Source: Jeotgalicoccus sp036782755
GTDB taxonomy: Bacteria > Bacillota > Bacilli > Staphylococcales > Salinicoccaceae
NCBI GenBank assembly: GCA_036782755.1
Contig: DAIPYL010000004.1
Location: 1 to 64,000 of the forward strand
DNA length: 64,000 bases
Direction of reading: 5' to 3'
Shown: positions 41,520 through 51,108 of the stretch, piece by piece
Layout: every line of letters starts with the position of its first letter
Position numbering within the stretch: position 1 is the first letter of the stretch
Program-made: the position numbers and the translations under genes
Notes under the pieces: model-generated
The model's database searches: none
Told to the model about the DNA's origin: nothing
Seen by the model: only the letters and a program-made list of their open reading frames with translations

Positions 41520-41535
41520 GGGAGACGCTGTTTTA
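41498..41535. terminator. Bidirectional terminator, acetamidase gene / ktrC
   Basis: AACAGCGTCTCC (41501-41512) pairs with GGAGACGCTGTT (41521-41532) around an 8-nt loop, with A and T runs outside. Confidence 0.9.
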
Positions 41536-41548
41536 CATTCATATTAAC

Positions 41549-42214
41549 TTATTTTAAACGTTCCATAGAATTCTCAAAATTATTAAGCTGCTCATCGCTT
41601 CCTATAAGAATCAGTATGTCGCCTGCCAGTATACTAATCTGCTGATCGGGACTGACCATAATATCATTGTCTCTCTTAATCGCGATAATACTGATACCGA
41701 ATTTATCGTGTAAATTTAAATCTTTAATACGCTTATTTTCCAATCTTGCCGGTGCGCTGTATTCAATAATGGAATGACTGCTTGATACTTCCAAATATTC
41801 AACAACTGATGACGAAACCAGTCTGTGTGCAATTCTGCGTCCCATATCTCTTTCAGGATGCACGACGATATCTGCTCCGATTTTCTCAAGCACTTTACCG
41901 TGATAACTGTTCTGGGCTTTCGCTGTTACTTTTTTTACACCCAGGTCTTTCAGTATAAGGGTTGTCAGTATGCTCGCCTGGATATTATCACCAATCGCAA
42001 CGATAACATTATCGTAGTTATTTATACCGATGCTTTTCAGCATCACTTCATCGGTTGAATCTCCGATAATACCTTCGGAATAATAGTCCTGATATTCATT
42101 AACTCGTGATTCATCTGTATCAATGACGAGAACATCGGCATTCATTTCGCTTAATTCCATAACGATGCTTCCGCCAAATCTTCCGAGTCCGATGACTGCT
42201 ACTTCTTTTTTCAT
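41549..42214 (-). CDS. ktrC: Potassium channel regulatory subunit KtrC/KtrA type
   Basis: A 221-residue TrkA-type protein. The RCK_N Rossmann domain has GLGRFGGSIVMEL (about 9-21) with an acidic end to strand 2 (VIDTDE), and RCK_C lies at about 135-220. It gates a Ktr membrane subunit encoded elsewhere in response to nucleotides; the S. aureus orthologue binds c-di-AMP at RCK_C. It starts 24 nt after cydB, so it may be read from the cyd promoter. The neighbourhood cydAB-ktrC-rnjA matches S. aureus. Confidence 0.88.
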   Translation of the reverse strand: MKKEVAVIGLGRFGGSIVMELSEMNADVLVIDTDESRVNEYQDYYSEGIIGDSTDEVMLKSIGINNYDNVIVAIGDNIQASILTTLILKDLGVKKVTAKAQNSYHGKVLEKIGADIVVHPERDMGRRIAHRLVSSSVVEYLEVSSSHSIIEYSAPARLENKRIKDLNLHDKFGISIIAIKRDNDIMVSPDQQISILAGDILILIGSDEQLNNFENSMERLK

Positions 42215-42238
42215 AGTATCAACCTGTTCCTTAAGTGA

Positions 42239-43264
42239 CTAGTATTTTTTATTCCCTTTAACATAATCCTTATCGAACAAGAATAATCTTGCAAGCAGGA
42301 ATAATGATGGAATTAATAATAGTAAACCTAATACGAAGACTACTGTCAATGCAAAGGCCATATTTTCATTAACTACAGCATCATTAATATTTACATACGG
42401 ATAAAGAATGTACGGCAGTTTACTGATGCCGTAGCCGTAAAATGCAAATCCGTACTGAAGCATAATCATAATAAATGCTGTACCGTAGTTGCGGCGTTTC
42501 CATATAAGGAATACTGCAACCATCATTGCAAGTAAACTCAGACCAAATAGATACCAGTAATCCTGAGCACGCATGAAGTGTTCGTAGTTATGCTGTCTGA
42601 GACCAAGGAATGTAAACTGTGTAATGACCAGTGTCGGCAGTGTCCAGATTAAGAACCACGTTCTCGTTAAATCACTTGCCTTTTTATCTTCTGCTTTTGC
42701 TGCGTAGAACGTCAGGAATCCGCTCGAAATATAAAGTACTGAGATAATTGCAAGGAATACTACGGACCAGCCGTACGGACTGAATATGAGTTCTTCAACA
42801 TTCAGATTAATACCTGTTGCTGTCTCATCTATATAACCGCCCTCCGAAATTACGAGAGCAACCGACAGCGCTGCCGGAATCAGCAGTCCTGTTATTCCGT
42901 ACAATGCCGACCATGAAAGCTTACTCTCAAGATTATATGAGTTAAACGCGTAATACGAGCCGCGAATCGATAACAGTATTAAAGCAACCGAGCCCGGAAT
43001 TAACAGCGTTGTTCCTAAATAATATGCTGTGTCCGGATAAAATCCTACAATTCCGACGAAGAAGAAAACGAAGAATACGTTTGTCGTCTCCCACACGGGG
43101 TTTAAATAACGTGTGATAATCGGATTGATGATGTTATCATCACCGGTTAATTTCGAATAGAAGTTAAAGAACCCTGCACCAAAATCAATCGAGGCGATGA
43201 TTACATACAGATATAAGAACGTCCATAATACCGTGACGCCGATAATCTCATAATCCAGGCTCAT
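42239..43264 (-). CDS. cydB: Cytochrome bd ubiquinol oxidase subunit II
   Basis: A 341-residue membrane protein with eight or nine helices that pairs with CydA. The family N-terminus WTFLYLYVIIASIDFGAGFF (about 14-33) is clear. It overlaps the cydA 3' end by 4 nt (ATGA type). No cydC/cydD is present here, so export functions for assembly must lie elsewhere. Confidence 0.93.
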   Translation of the reverse strand: MSLDYEIIGVTVLWTFLYLYVIIASIDFGAGFFNFYSKLTGDDNIINPIITRYLNPVWETTNVFFVFFFVGIVGFYPDTAYYLGTTLLIPGSVALILLSIRGSYYAFNSYNLESKLSWSALYGITGLLIPAALSVALVISEGGYIDETATGINLNVEELIFSPYGWSVVFLAIISVLYISSGFLTFYAAKAEDKKASDLTRTWFLIWTLPTLVITQFTFLGLRQHNYEHFMRAQDYWYLFGLSLLAMMVAVFLIWKRRNYGTAFIMIMLQYGFAFYGYGISKLPYILYPYVNINDAVVNENMAFALTVVFVLGLLLLIPSLFLLARLFLFDKDYVKGNKKY

Positions 43265-44643
43265 GGCAATCGACCTCCTTCACCTTTAGATACGATACCG
43301 GATTCTCCGTACCATTTCAGTTTATCTTCTTCAGCCGACTGGCCTTTAAACATTCTGAGCAGTACGTATATGCTTGTAAAACCAAGAACGACGTATAACA
43401 GAGCAAATGCAATCAGCGTAATACCGAGACCGTCTGCCTGCGTAACTGCTTCCGACACTCTCATATAACCGCGGACAATCCACGGCTGACGCCCCATTTC
43501 TGCTAAGAACCAGCCTGCTTCAATAGCGAGAAAAGAAAGCGGTCCTGCCAGAGCATACATATATAAGAGTCCCGGATGATGCTCGTGAATTTTCGTCCAC
43601 CGTTTTGTAAACTTAACGATAAAGTACACAGCAGCAACACTAAGTCCGTACATTCCGAAAAATACCATCAAATCAAAGAAGTAATGGATAATCAGCGGCG
43701 GGTGTTCATCTTCCGGAATATCATTCAATCCTGTAACTTCCGTATCAAATGAATTCCCTGCGAGGAAGCTGAGAGCCCACGGGATGCGCAGCTCATATTT
43801 AATTTCCTGAGTTTCTTCATCTAAAATACCGAAAAGTACCAGGTCTGCATTTTCTTCTGTTTCAAAATGCCATTCAAAAGCTGCCAGTTTTTCAGGCTGG
43901 TGTTCGTGCAGGAATTTAGCTGTTAAGTCCCCCGCAAGCAATGTCAGTCCGGCCATAATAATACCGATTGACATCATCACTTTTAAACCTTTTTTATGAT
44001 ATGTTTTATCTTCCTGATGTGACGCACGAAGCAGTTTTACAGCACTGATTGTCGCCATCAGGAAAGCAACTGTCATATAAGCTGTAACTACAACGTGAAA
44101 TATCCTCACCCATGCGGACGGGTTAAACATCGCGGCAATCGGATCGATATTTAAAAACTCTCCGCCTTCGAAATCAAATCCTGCCGGTGTATTCATAAAT
44201 GAGTTCACCGTCGTAATGAAAACTGCTGATAATGTAGAACCGATAACAATTGGTATATTTAACAGCCAGTGATACCAGGGGTTTTTAAAACGATTCCACG
44301 TATATAAAAATATTCCAAGGAAAATAGCCTCAAAGAAAAACGCAAACGTCTCCATAAACAGCGGCAATGCTATAATCTGTCCGCCGAGCCTCATAAAGTC
44401 CGGCCAAATTAAGGACAGCTGCAGACCGATTATCGTTCCGGTCACAACACCGACTGCTACGGTAACCGTATAACCTTTGGCGATACGGCGCGCCATCGTT
44501 AAGTACTGCGCATCTTTGTTTCGTATTCCCAGAAATTCAAGAACCATAAAAACGATAGGAACGCCGACTCCGATAGTGGCAAAAATTATATGAAAGCCTA
44601 ATGTCATACCGGTCAAGACGCGTCCAATTAATACCTCATCCAT
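43261..44643 (-). CDS. cydA: Cytochrome bd ubiquinol oxidase subunit I
   Basis: A 460-residue subunit carrying hemes b558, b595 and d. The N-terminal GFHIIFATIGVG contains the conserved heme-ligand His (about 18), ARIFHVVVTAYMT a second His, and the GRQPWIVRGYMRVSEAVT block is the family hallmark near 385. The Q-loop is short, as in Gram-positive enzymes. It reduces O2 with high affinity without proton pumping. Promoters and a Rex box lie upstream. Confidence 0.95.
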   Translation of the reverse strand: MDEVLIGRVLTGMTLGFHIIFATIGVGVPIVFMVLEFLGIRNKDAQYLTMARRIAKGYTVTVAVGVVTGTIIGLQLSLIWPDFMRLGGQIIALPLFMETFAFFFEAIFLGIFLYTWNRFKNPWYHWLLNIPIVIGSTLSAVFITTVNSFMNTPAGFDFEGGEFLNIDPIAAMFNPSAWVRIFHVVVTAYMTVAFLMATISAVKLLRASHQEDKTYHKKGLKVMMSIGIIMAGLTLLAGDLTAKFLHEHQPEKLAAFEWHFETEENADLVLFGILDEETQEIKYELRIPWALSFLAGNSFDTEVTGLNDIPEDEHPPLIIHYFFDLMVFFGMYGLSVAAVYFIVKFTKRWTKIHEHHPGLLYMYALAGPLSFLAIEAGWFLAEMGRQPWIVRGYMRVSEAVTQADGLGITLIAFALLYVVLGFTSIYVLLRMFKGQSAEEDKLKWYGESGIVSKGEGGRLP

Positions 44644-44671
44644 TTATACTCACCTCATATTCATACCTATT

Positions 44672-44700
44672 ATTATAACTGTTTTACTGTCTTCTATTAA
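44672..44700 (-). promoter_or_regulatory. cydA proximal promoter
   Basis: A perfect -10 TATAAT (44672-44677) with a weak -35 TTAATA (44695-44700) at 17 bp on the minus strand. Confidence 0.45.
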
Positions 44701-44729
44701 ATGGTAAGGTCTAAAATTTAGTGACATAT

Positions 44730-44761
44730 TTGTGAATAAATTAACATACTTTGTATTTCAA
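44730..44761 (-). promoter_or_regulatory. cydA distal promoter overlapped by a Rex box
   Basis: TTGTGAATAAATTAACAT (44730-44747) matches the Rex consensus TTGTGAAnnnnTTCACAA at all but two of the fixed positions. It covers the -10 TATTCA (44733-44738) of a second promoter whose -35 TTGAAA is at 44756-44761, 17 bp away. High NADH should release Rex and permit cyd expression, as known in S. aureus; application here is inference. Confidence 0.65.
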
Positions 44762-44764
44762 TTT

Positions 44765-46063
44765 TTAAACTGTCTGGTTATTAGGTATTTTTACCCTGCT
44801 GTGGAAGTACAATCCAATTATAACCATGATGAGCAGACTCGTTATCGCAATACGGGACGCAATTGTTCCAAAATCGCTCAGCACTAATGTAATAGTGCCG
44901 TAAATAAATGGCCCCGCGATTGCACTCATCTTCGCACTGAATGCAAACAGTCCAAAGAACTGCCCTTCTTTTCCTTCAGGGGACAGTTCGATAATAATTG
45001 TTCTTGAGACAACCCATACTGAGCCCATCGCTACACCAAACAGGCTCGCTGCAATCCAGAATGTCCACATCGGCAATGGCAGTGCCGCTATTGTAATCGC
45101 TGTTGCGAGCAGCAGCCCAATCACACTGAAAGTCGGTTTAGAACCGTACTTCTGATTCACAAAACCAAAGACAAGTGCGCCGGCAATACTGAACAGTGTC
45201 GCTATCATAAAGACGACCAGGAACGCACTTGCTTCAAAACCGACAACCGTCGTTGCATACGGCTGCATCATGGCAATCGCTGTTGCCAGCGCATCGTTAA
45301 TAAAGAAATAAGCAATCATAAAGAAGAAAATTGACGGATGTTTTTTAGCTTCTTTAAAAGTCCTGTAAATATCTTTATATCCTTTCAAAAATGTTTGTCT
45401 GGGTTTCTGCTTTTGTACAGGATCTTTGTTAATGAAAAATAAAGGCAGGGCAAAGATGAGGAATAAAATACCGCTCAGCCAGAATGCGTTATGAATGCTG
45501 CTGTCACCTATAATAATTAAAACAGAAAATATACCGAATAAAGTACCTAAATAACCAAGTGCAACACCAAATCCGGATATAAGCGGCACTTCTTTTTTAC
45601 TGCCCAGTGATGACAGCATGCCGTCGTAAAAAACGTTGCCGGAACTGTATGTAAATTTAGCAAATACAAACAGCAGTATCGTTAGAAACAGTCCATTTGG
45701 TATACCGAATATTGTACCTGTATTCATTCCGCCGAACAGTCCCATCAGTATCGATGCACCTACGGTTAACAGTGTAAATATAATAATATATTTTTTACGT
45801 TTCCCTGTTCTGTCCATAAGTACTCCGAATAACGGTGAAAATAAAATAAGTAATAACGCACTTGCTGCGTTGGCATACGCTATGACAGTGGACGATATTT
45901 GTTCCAGACGGGTATTTGTACCAATTATTTCAGTTATGTATTGCGGGAAAAATAATGTCACTATATTCGCTGAAAATATCGTATTGGCAAAATCGAACAA
46001 TGCCCATGCGAGGATAGGCAGTGATAAAAATAAGACGGCCGGCTTACGGCTTTGTCGCTGCAT
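44765..46063 (-). CDS. MFS transporter of the UMF1 / YxiO type
   Basis: A 432-residue carrier with twelve predicted helices and the opening ILAWALFDFANTIFSANIV typical of Atg22/UMF1-type proteins such as B. subtilis YxiO. The DRTGKRK loop between helices 2 and 3 is the MFS cytoplasmic motif. The substrate is unknown; amino acid efflux is proposed for eukaryotic relatives. It stands alone between cydA and ptsI. Confidence 0.8.
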   Translation of the reverse strand: MQRQSRKPAVLFLSLPILAWALFDFANTIFSANIVTLFFPQYITEIIGTNTRLEQISSTVIAYANAASALLLILFSPLFGVLMDRTGKRKKYIIIFTLLTVGASILMGLFGGMNTGTIFGIPNGLFLTILLFVFAKFTYSSGNVFYDGMLSSLGSKKEVPLISGFGVALGYLGTLFGIFSVLIIIGDSSIHNAFWLSGILFLIFALPLFFINKDPVQKQKPRQTFLKGYKDIYRTFKEAKKHPSIFFFMIAYFFINDALATAIAMMQPYATTVVGFEASAFLVVFMIATLFSIAGALVFGFVNQKYGSKPTFSVIGLLLATAITIAALPLPMWTFWIAASLFGVAMGSVWVVSRTIIIELSPEGKEGQFFGLFAFSAKMSAIAGPFIYGTITLVLSDFGTIASRIAITSLLIMVIIGLYFHSRVKIPNNQTV

Positions 46064-46089
46064 ATATTAAACTTCCCTTCATTTTTTGT

Positions 46090-46120
46090 AAAAAAAGACA
46101 TGCAGAAATACTTCTACATG
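46090..46120 (-). terminator. ptsHI terminator
   Basis: CATGCAGAA (46099-46107) pairs with TTCTACATG (46112-46120, one G-U pair on the minus strand), followed by a T-run on the minus strand. Confidence 0.75.
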
Positions 46121-46146
46121 CCCAGTGTACTATACAATATTTAAGA

Positions 46147-47871
46147 TTAAGTTAAGTTTAAGTGTTCCTCAATTAAATAAAGAACATCTTCCGCACTGTC
46201 GCAGGACAACACCTGTTCGCTAAGCTGTTCCATATCGGTCTTTTTAATTTTCGAAATATATTCGCGTATAGCCAGTATATTTTTAGGAGTTACCGACAAT
46301 TCATCAATACCGAATCCTGTAAGAAGAGCGATGGATTTATAATCGCATGCCATTTCTCCGCATATTCCAACCCATTTATTATGGTTACGGCCGCTGTCAA
46401 TGACTTTCTTAATCAAACCGAGAACGCTTGGATGGTAAGGCTGGTATAAATCGCTTACCTGATCGTTCAGACGGTCTGCTGCCATCGTATACTGAATTAA
46501 ATCGTTAGAACCGATACTAAAGAAATCCACGTGTTTTGCAAGCTGGTCGCTGATCATTGCTGCAGATGGTGTTTCAACCATTACCCCTGCTGCGATATCA
46601 TTTAATGTTTCGCCGCTTTCAGCTTCGTATTTTTCTTTTTCTTCGACAAGCAGAGCTTTCGCTCTGTTAAATTCATCGATTGTAGTCACCATCGGGAACA
46701 TTACTTTTAAGTTCCCGTGCTCGCTTGCTCTGACGAGCGCACGCAGCTGTGTTTTAAATATTTCTTCATTTTTTAACAGAAAACGGATGGAACGTTCTCC
46801 GAGGAAAGGATTGCTTTCCTTCGGCAAATCTAAATAGGATAATTCCTTATCCCCGCCGATATCGAGCGTGCGGATAATGACCGGTTTGTCATCCTGAGAA
46901 GAAAGTACAGCTTTATAAGCTTTAAACTGTTCCTCTTCAGACGGCAGATTCATTCTGTTCATATACAGAAATTCCGTACGATACAGCCCGATACCCTCGG
47001 CATCGTTGCTGTTTACATCGTTCACATCTTCCGGTCCTTTAATATTCGCATACAGGCTGATATTAATACCGTCGAGAGTTTTTGTCTCTTTGCCTATATA
47101 CTCTTTTAATTTTTCTTCACGTTCTTCCTGAGCTTTTTTCTTTTCGCTGTAAGCCGCCATTTCGATTTCAGTCGGCCCGAGTACAATATCTCCGGTAAAG
47201 CCGTCGATAATAATATTATCTCCGTGGTTTACTTTTGATAAAATATCGTCCAAACCTGAAACAGCAGGTATATTCAAGCTCCGTGCAATAATAGCCGAAT
47301 GGCTTGTTATGCCGCCTTTTGCCGTAATAATACCTTTTACATATTTACTGTCTAATTGTGCTGAGGCAGATGGAGTCAGCTCCTCTGCCACGACTACTAC
47401 AGGTTCGTCCACCCGCGTTAAATCTGTCAGCTGCACACCTTGTACATTTGCTATTAAACGCATACAAATATCTTTAACATCCAGAGCCCGCGCTTTCATA
47501 TATTCCGAATCAAGAGATTCGAATTTAGTGATATACACTTCTCCGGCAAGCTGAATTGCTTTTTCAGCGTTGTTAAGATTGCTGATATGATTAATAATCT
47601 GCTCATTAAAGCCTGGATCGTCCAGCATCATAATATGCGCATCGAAAATTGCGGCACTGTCCTCATCGAGGTGTTCGCCGACATTTTCTCTCAGCTTGCG
47701 CAGCTGGATATGAGCTTCCTGAATACTCTCTTTGTATGCTGATATTTCATCGTCAATCTGAGCAGTATCGATTTCCCTCTCCGAGATTTCGATATCCGCT
47801 TCACGGGATACAAATATGCTTCCAAAGCCGATTCCTTCACTCAATTTTAAACCTGTAATAATTTCCGGCAT
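46147..47871 (-). CDS. ptsI: PTS enzyme I
   Basis: A 574-residue phosphoenolpyruvate-protein phosphotransferase. The swivelling His domain has the phospho-His191 in GGITSHSAIIAR, and the TIM barrel carries the PEP site (LYRTEFLYM near 296, SIGSNDLIQYTMAADR near 452, catalytic Cys in GICGEMACD near 502). It passes phosphate from PEP to HPr. It overlaps ptsH by one base. Confidence 0.96.
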   Translation of the reverse strand: MPEIITGLKLSEGIGFGSIFVSREADIEISEREIDTAQIDDEISAYKESIQEAHIQLRKLRENVGEHLDEDSAAIFDAHIMMLDDPGFNEQIINHISNLNNAEKAIQLAGEVYITKFESLDSEYMKARALDVKDICMRLIANVQGVQLTDLTRVDEPVVVVAEELTPSASAQLDSKYVKGIITAKGGITSHSAIIARSLNIPAVSGLDDILSKVNHGDNIIIDGFTGDIVLGPTEIEMAAYSEKKKAQEEREEKLKEYIGKETKTLDGINISLYANIKGPEDVNDVNSNDAEGIGLYRTEFLYMNRMNLPSEEEQFKAYKAVLSSQDDKPVIIRTLDIGGDKELSYLDLPKESNPFLGERSIRFLLKNEEIFKTQLRALVRASEHGNLKVMFPMVTTIDEFNRAKALLVEEKEKYEAESGETLNDIAAGVMVETPSAAMISDQLAKHVDFFSIGSNDLIQYTMAADRLNDQVSDLYQPYHPSVLGLIKKVIDSGRNHNKWVGICGEMACDYKSIALLTGFGIDELSVTPKNILAIREYISKIKKTDMEQLSEQVLSCDSAEDVLYLIEEHLNLT

Positions 47872-48137
47872 TATTCAGTCAGTCCTTCGCTAGATAAAGT
47901 TTCAGAAATTGATTCAATCGCTTCTGCTTCGTCTTTGCCGTCTGCATAAATTGTAACTTCTGCGCCTTTGCCTACTCCAAGTGACATTACACCCATTATT
48001 GATTTAAGATTTACTTTCTTGCTGTTATATTCAAGTTCGATATCCGAATCGAATTTAGTTGCTGTCTGCACTAATATTGTCGCCGGGCGTGCATGAATTC
48101 CCGTTTCATCTATAATAAGAAATGACTTTGTTTCCAT
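47871..48137 (-). CDS. ptsH: Phosphocarrier protein HPr
   Basis: An 88-residue PTS carrier. The phosphorelay His15 (TGIHARPA) and the regulatory Ser46 (NLKSIMGVMSLG) are both present, so HPrK/P control and CcpA co-repressor function are expected, consistent with the cre sites in the ilv region. AAAGGAG precedes the ATG; the promoter lies at 48181-48209. Confidence 0.97.
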   Translation of the reverse strand: METKSFLIIDETGIHARPATILVQTATKFDSDIELEYNSKKVNLKSIMGVMSLGVGKGAEVTIYADGKDEAEAIESISETLSSEGLTE

Positions 48138-48180
48138 TATGTTTTCTCCTTTAAGTGTGATTTTCTCAATGATTACACTT

Positions 48181-48209
48181 ATTTTACACCACTTTTAAGA
48201 TTATTGCAC
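48181..48209 (-). promoter_or_regulatory. ptsHI promoter
   Basis: -35 GTGCAA (48204-48209), a 17-bp spacer and -10 TAAAAT (48181-48186) on the minus strand. The -35 lies within the end of the upstream gene. Confidence 0.55.
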
Positions 48210-48671
48210 AGAACCGTCTAAATTTTTAGACTTTAAATACTCCACGCATTTGTCAATGTGGTCGTAGCCAAGTTTCTTCATCAGAAAATAACTGATCAAT
48301 GCTGTCGAGCCCTGCGTCACAATTGGAATCACTCCAAAACGGCCGCTGGCCTTACGGTTTTTCTTGCCGATTTTGTTCACTGCGTAACCGATAGTTTTCC
48401 GTGCGACAAATTCACCGCCGACACTGGAAATCATTACTGCAGCTCTTGTTTTCATATCATCTGCATATTTTGAAACCTCATCGTGTGTAATATCGAATAT
48501 CTCTTCTATATCATCCGTAAGTTCATTCAGCAGTTTCATGTCTGTACCTACATCCAGCAGTGGAATCGGCAGTGCTGCCGCCAGTGCTGATGTTCCTGCT
48601 TTTGATTTTACAAGCTCACGCGCTTCTGCAGCACGTTCTTCTATTTGTGTATTTGTTAATGGGCCAGTCAT
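48201..48671 (-). CDS. Uncharacterised membrane-associated protein (DUF697-like)
   Basis: A 156-residue protein with hydrophobic segments at about 28-42 (ALAAALPIPLLDVGTD) and 115-133 separated by a charged helical region. The pattern of a Pro-containing hydrophobic hairpin followed by helices recalls DUF697-type domains, but this is a loose resemblance. ATG 48671 has AAAGGAG at 8 nt; the TTG at 48677 is too close to it. Function unknown. Confidence 0.65.
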   Translation of the reverse strand: MTGPLTNTQIEERAAEARELVKSKAGTSALAAALPIPLLDVGTDMKLLNELTDDIEEIFDITHDEVSKYADDMKTRAAVMISSVGGEFVARKTIGYAVNKIGKKNRKASGRFGVIPIVTQGSTALISYFLMKKLGYDHIDKCVEYLKSKNLDGSVQ

Positions 48672-48735
48672 AGTCAATACTCCTTTATCTGTAAAGTTAT
48701 ATTATATGCTATACCCGTTTTTCAATTTTTCGAAC

Positions 48736-49629
48736 TTAATATGACTGTCTGACCGTTAAAAATTTATACAGAATACTCGCAGCCATTGCACTCGTCCGGT
48801 CATTCTGATCGAGCGGCGGAGATACTTCCGAAATATCGAAACTTTTCAGATTCGGAAGTACTGCAAATTTACTGATAAGATTATGAATTTCTGCTGCCGT
48901 AAAACCATTTGGACTTGGTGCACTGACACCCGGTGCGATTGCCTGCTGAAGCGAATCCATGCACAGCGTCATCAGCACTGCATCATAATCTTCGAGCGCC
49001 GCAGCGACCTTTTCTGCTGCATCCGTGTCGCGCACTTCATCTATCGAGTAGTATTTAACGCCGAATTTATCAGCAGTATCATAGAGCGTTTGTGTATTGC
49101 CCTGCGGCTGCAGTCCGAGACAATAGTAATCCACTGCTTTATCCGCTGATAAAATCTGATGAAACATCGTTCCGGATGATGGTGTTTCGTCACGGAGATC
49201 AAAGTGTGCATCGAAGTTAACGATTGCAATCTTTCCGCTGAACGCCTGTCTTGCGCCAAGATAATGCCCGTAAAATGTTTCATGTCCTCCGCCGATAATT
49301 AACGGGAAACTGTTTTTTTTATAAATGTCATTAAGAACATTCCCTAAACTCTGCTGGGACTCTTCCAGGTTCTCAGTGCCGATAATTGTTCCTGCATCAT
49401 ATAATTCATCAGTAAATGCATAAGAACCCATTTTTTCACGTACTTTAAACGGTCCCTCTGCAGCTCCGGGAGTTCCTTTATTCCTCTTTACACCTTCATC
49501 AGAACTGAATCCCGTTATAACCGGTACACCCGGTTCACCGTTGTATTCTTTAACAATCTGATGAATTCTTTCATGAACTGACTTATCATCTGTACGTCCG
49601 CTGTAGTTAAATTTTTCTGTCCGGTTCAT
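48736..49629 (-). CDS. hutG: Formimidoylglutamase-like ureohydrolase (HutG/arginase family)
   Basis: A 297-residue arginase-fold enzyme. It has GGGHE (about 118), FDAHFD (about 144-149) and CMDSLQQAIAPGVSAPSP, the last with the APGVSAP signature of formimidoylglutamases. The product would be glutamate plus formamide, the end step of one histidine degradation route. The arginase D-x-D pair is reduced to a single Asp here, so metal binding may differ. No hutHUI is adjacent, but an acetamidase/formamidase-family gene lies 8 kb away. The gene overlaps the membrane protein gene upstream by 23 nt. Confidence 0.78.
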   Translation of the reverse strand: MNRTEKFNYSGRTDDKSVHERIHQIVKEYNGEPGVPVITGFSSDEGVKRNKGTPGAAEGPFKVREKMGSYAFTDELYDAGTIIGTENLEESQQSLGNVLNDIYKKNSFPLIIGGGHETFYGHYLGARQAFSGKIAIVNFDAHFDLRDETPSSGTMFHQILSADKAVDYYCLGLQPQGNTQTLYDTADKFGVKYYSIDEVRDTDAAEKVAAALEDYDAVLMTLCMDSLQQAIAPGVSAPSPNGFTAAEIHNLISKFAVLPNLKSFDISEVSPPLDQNDRTSAMAASILYKFLTVRQSY

Positions 49630-50863
49630 TTTTATCTTCCCCTTTAAATTCCTTAAATATGCTGATTATCAGTAACGGTGTCAGCAGCAAGACGAGAAAT
49701 ACGTTGAATGGTAAAATAAACAGAGATAATTCCACCTCTTTAAACAATGTTATATAAAGACTCACTGTTACATTGAGCCAGAGTATAAAAATCACAATCA
49801 TCTGGCGGTGATAGTATTTGTTTTTCACCAGATTCATTATTGTAAATACTAAATATAATACTGCCAGTACGAGAGTAATAAAAAGATTAACCCATTCGTA
49901 AATAGTCTGCATCTGATTTAATCTGAAATAGCCTTCAACAAAAACACCGTTGCGGTTATTGAATTCCAGAAAAACGAATATCAGTACGATAATTCCGAAG
50001 AGTATTTCAAGATAGTTTACTTTAAACCATGACGGCAGATCTGTTTCAAAGAACCGCTTCAGCTTATCCAGAATTCTATTGCGGAAATCGTATAATTTCT
50101 GCGAGAACCCCAAATATTTGTCAGGTGTAAAGTTCATTTTTTTGCTCTTCTTGTTTAATCTCGATAATTTTTCAGGCTCTTCAGCTGCAGGTTTCTTCAG
50201 CAGGTTGTTTGCTTTAAGCATGAACACTCCTACCCAGAGAGCCATAAACGACGATATCCAGACGAGTGCAAAGAATAAATTAATGGACAATACATCTGTC
50301 GGCGTAATGGTTGACTCTATATTTGAATACACCGCATTTTGAGTAAAGAAATAAGCGATGCCGTAAAACAGCAGAATAATCATGTAGTGTTCTTTACGAT
50401 GTTCAGGATTTAAATATTCATTAAATACACTGAACAGTAAATGTATGATGAATGCGACTAGAAACAGCATTGCCCATAAACCATACGCCTGAGTCATTAA
50501 TATTGTCGTAACGATAAACAGAACAAGCGACAGGCCGATAAAGAAAAATGTGAGCGGCACGTCGTATTTAGTAGTGCTGTTAATCCACGAGCCTACTTTG
50601 AACATAAACAGTCCAAATAAAATAATAAGTATGCCCGCAATAATCGGAAATCCTCCAATCATTACAGACAGCATATTTGATACTTCTACAAAGAATGCAT
50701 TGATCAAATCAAATATTGTTTCTATCTTGTCTTCTTCTACGGGTACTTCTTCATTTCTAATCTGACCGGTGTTAAATAAAATAAAAAGACCTAAAATAAT
50801 AAAAAATACACCGAGTATAAAACTTATAATCACTTCACTGCGATTTCTCAATTTACTTATCAT
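49607..50863 (-). CDS. Uncharacterised polytopic membrane protein
   Basis: A 418-residue protein with about nine or ten predicted helices in two groups (residues 10-210 and 275-410) separated by a Lys-rich cytosolic stretch (about 215-275). No domain family is recognised. ATG 50863 has GGAG at 7 nt; the longer reading to 50938 has no ribosome site. Its last 23 nt overlap the hutG-like gene, so the two are co-transcribed. Confidence 0.65.
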   Translation of the reverse strand: MISKLRNRSEVIISFILGVFFIILGLFILFNTGQIRNEEVPVEEDKIETIFDLINAFFVEVSNMLSVMIGGFPIIAGILIILFGLFMFKVGSWINSTTKYDVPLTFFFIGLSLVLFIVTTILMTQAYGLWAMLFLVAFIIHLLFSVFNEYLNPEHRKEHYMIILLFYGIAYFFTQNAVYSNIESTITPTDVLSINLFFALVWISSFMALWVGVFMLKANNLLKKPAAEEPEKLSRLNKKSKKMNFTPDKYLGFSQKLYDFRNRILDKLKRFFETDLPSWFKVNYLEILFGIIVLIFVFLEFNNRNGVFVEGYFRLNQMQTIYEWVNLFITLVLAVLYLVFTIMNLVKNKYYHRQMIVIFILWLNVTVSLYITLFKEVELSLFILPFNVFLVLLLTPLLIISIFKEFKGEDKNEPDRKI

Positions 50864-51076
50864 CGTGTCACTCCAATCGTTTCTATTATATAAAATCCAA
50901 ATAAAAAAATCATTCTTCAGCATATTGATGTTTATCATTACAAAATCCGGCTATATATTTAACTAACAGATAATAATATAAATAATGATATCAGCCAAAA
51001 CTTTCGAATAATATACTTGAAATTATCCCCTGCATGATAAGGAGTAATTATATCATTTAATTGCCCATCACTCATG

Positions 51077-51107
51077 CAAAAGAGGTTAGCCAAAGCTAAC
51101 CTCTTTT
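51077..51107. terminator. purD terminator
   Basis: AGAGGTTAGC (51081-51090) pairs with GCTAACCTCT (51095-51104) around CAAA. T-runs stand on both strands, longer on the plus side. Confidence 0.85.
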
Positions 51108-51108
51108 T

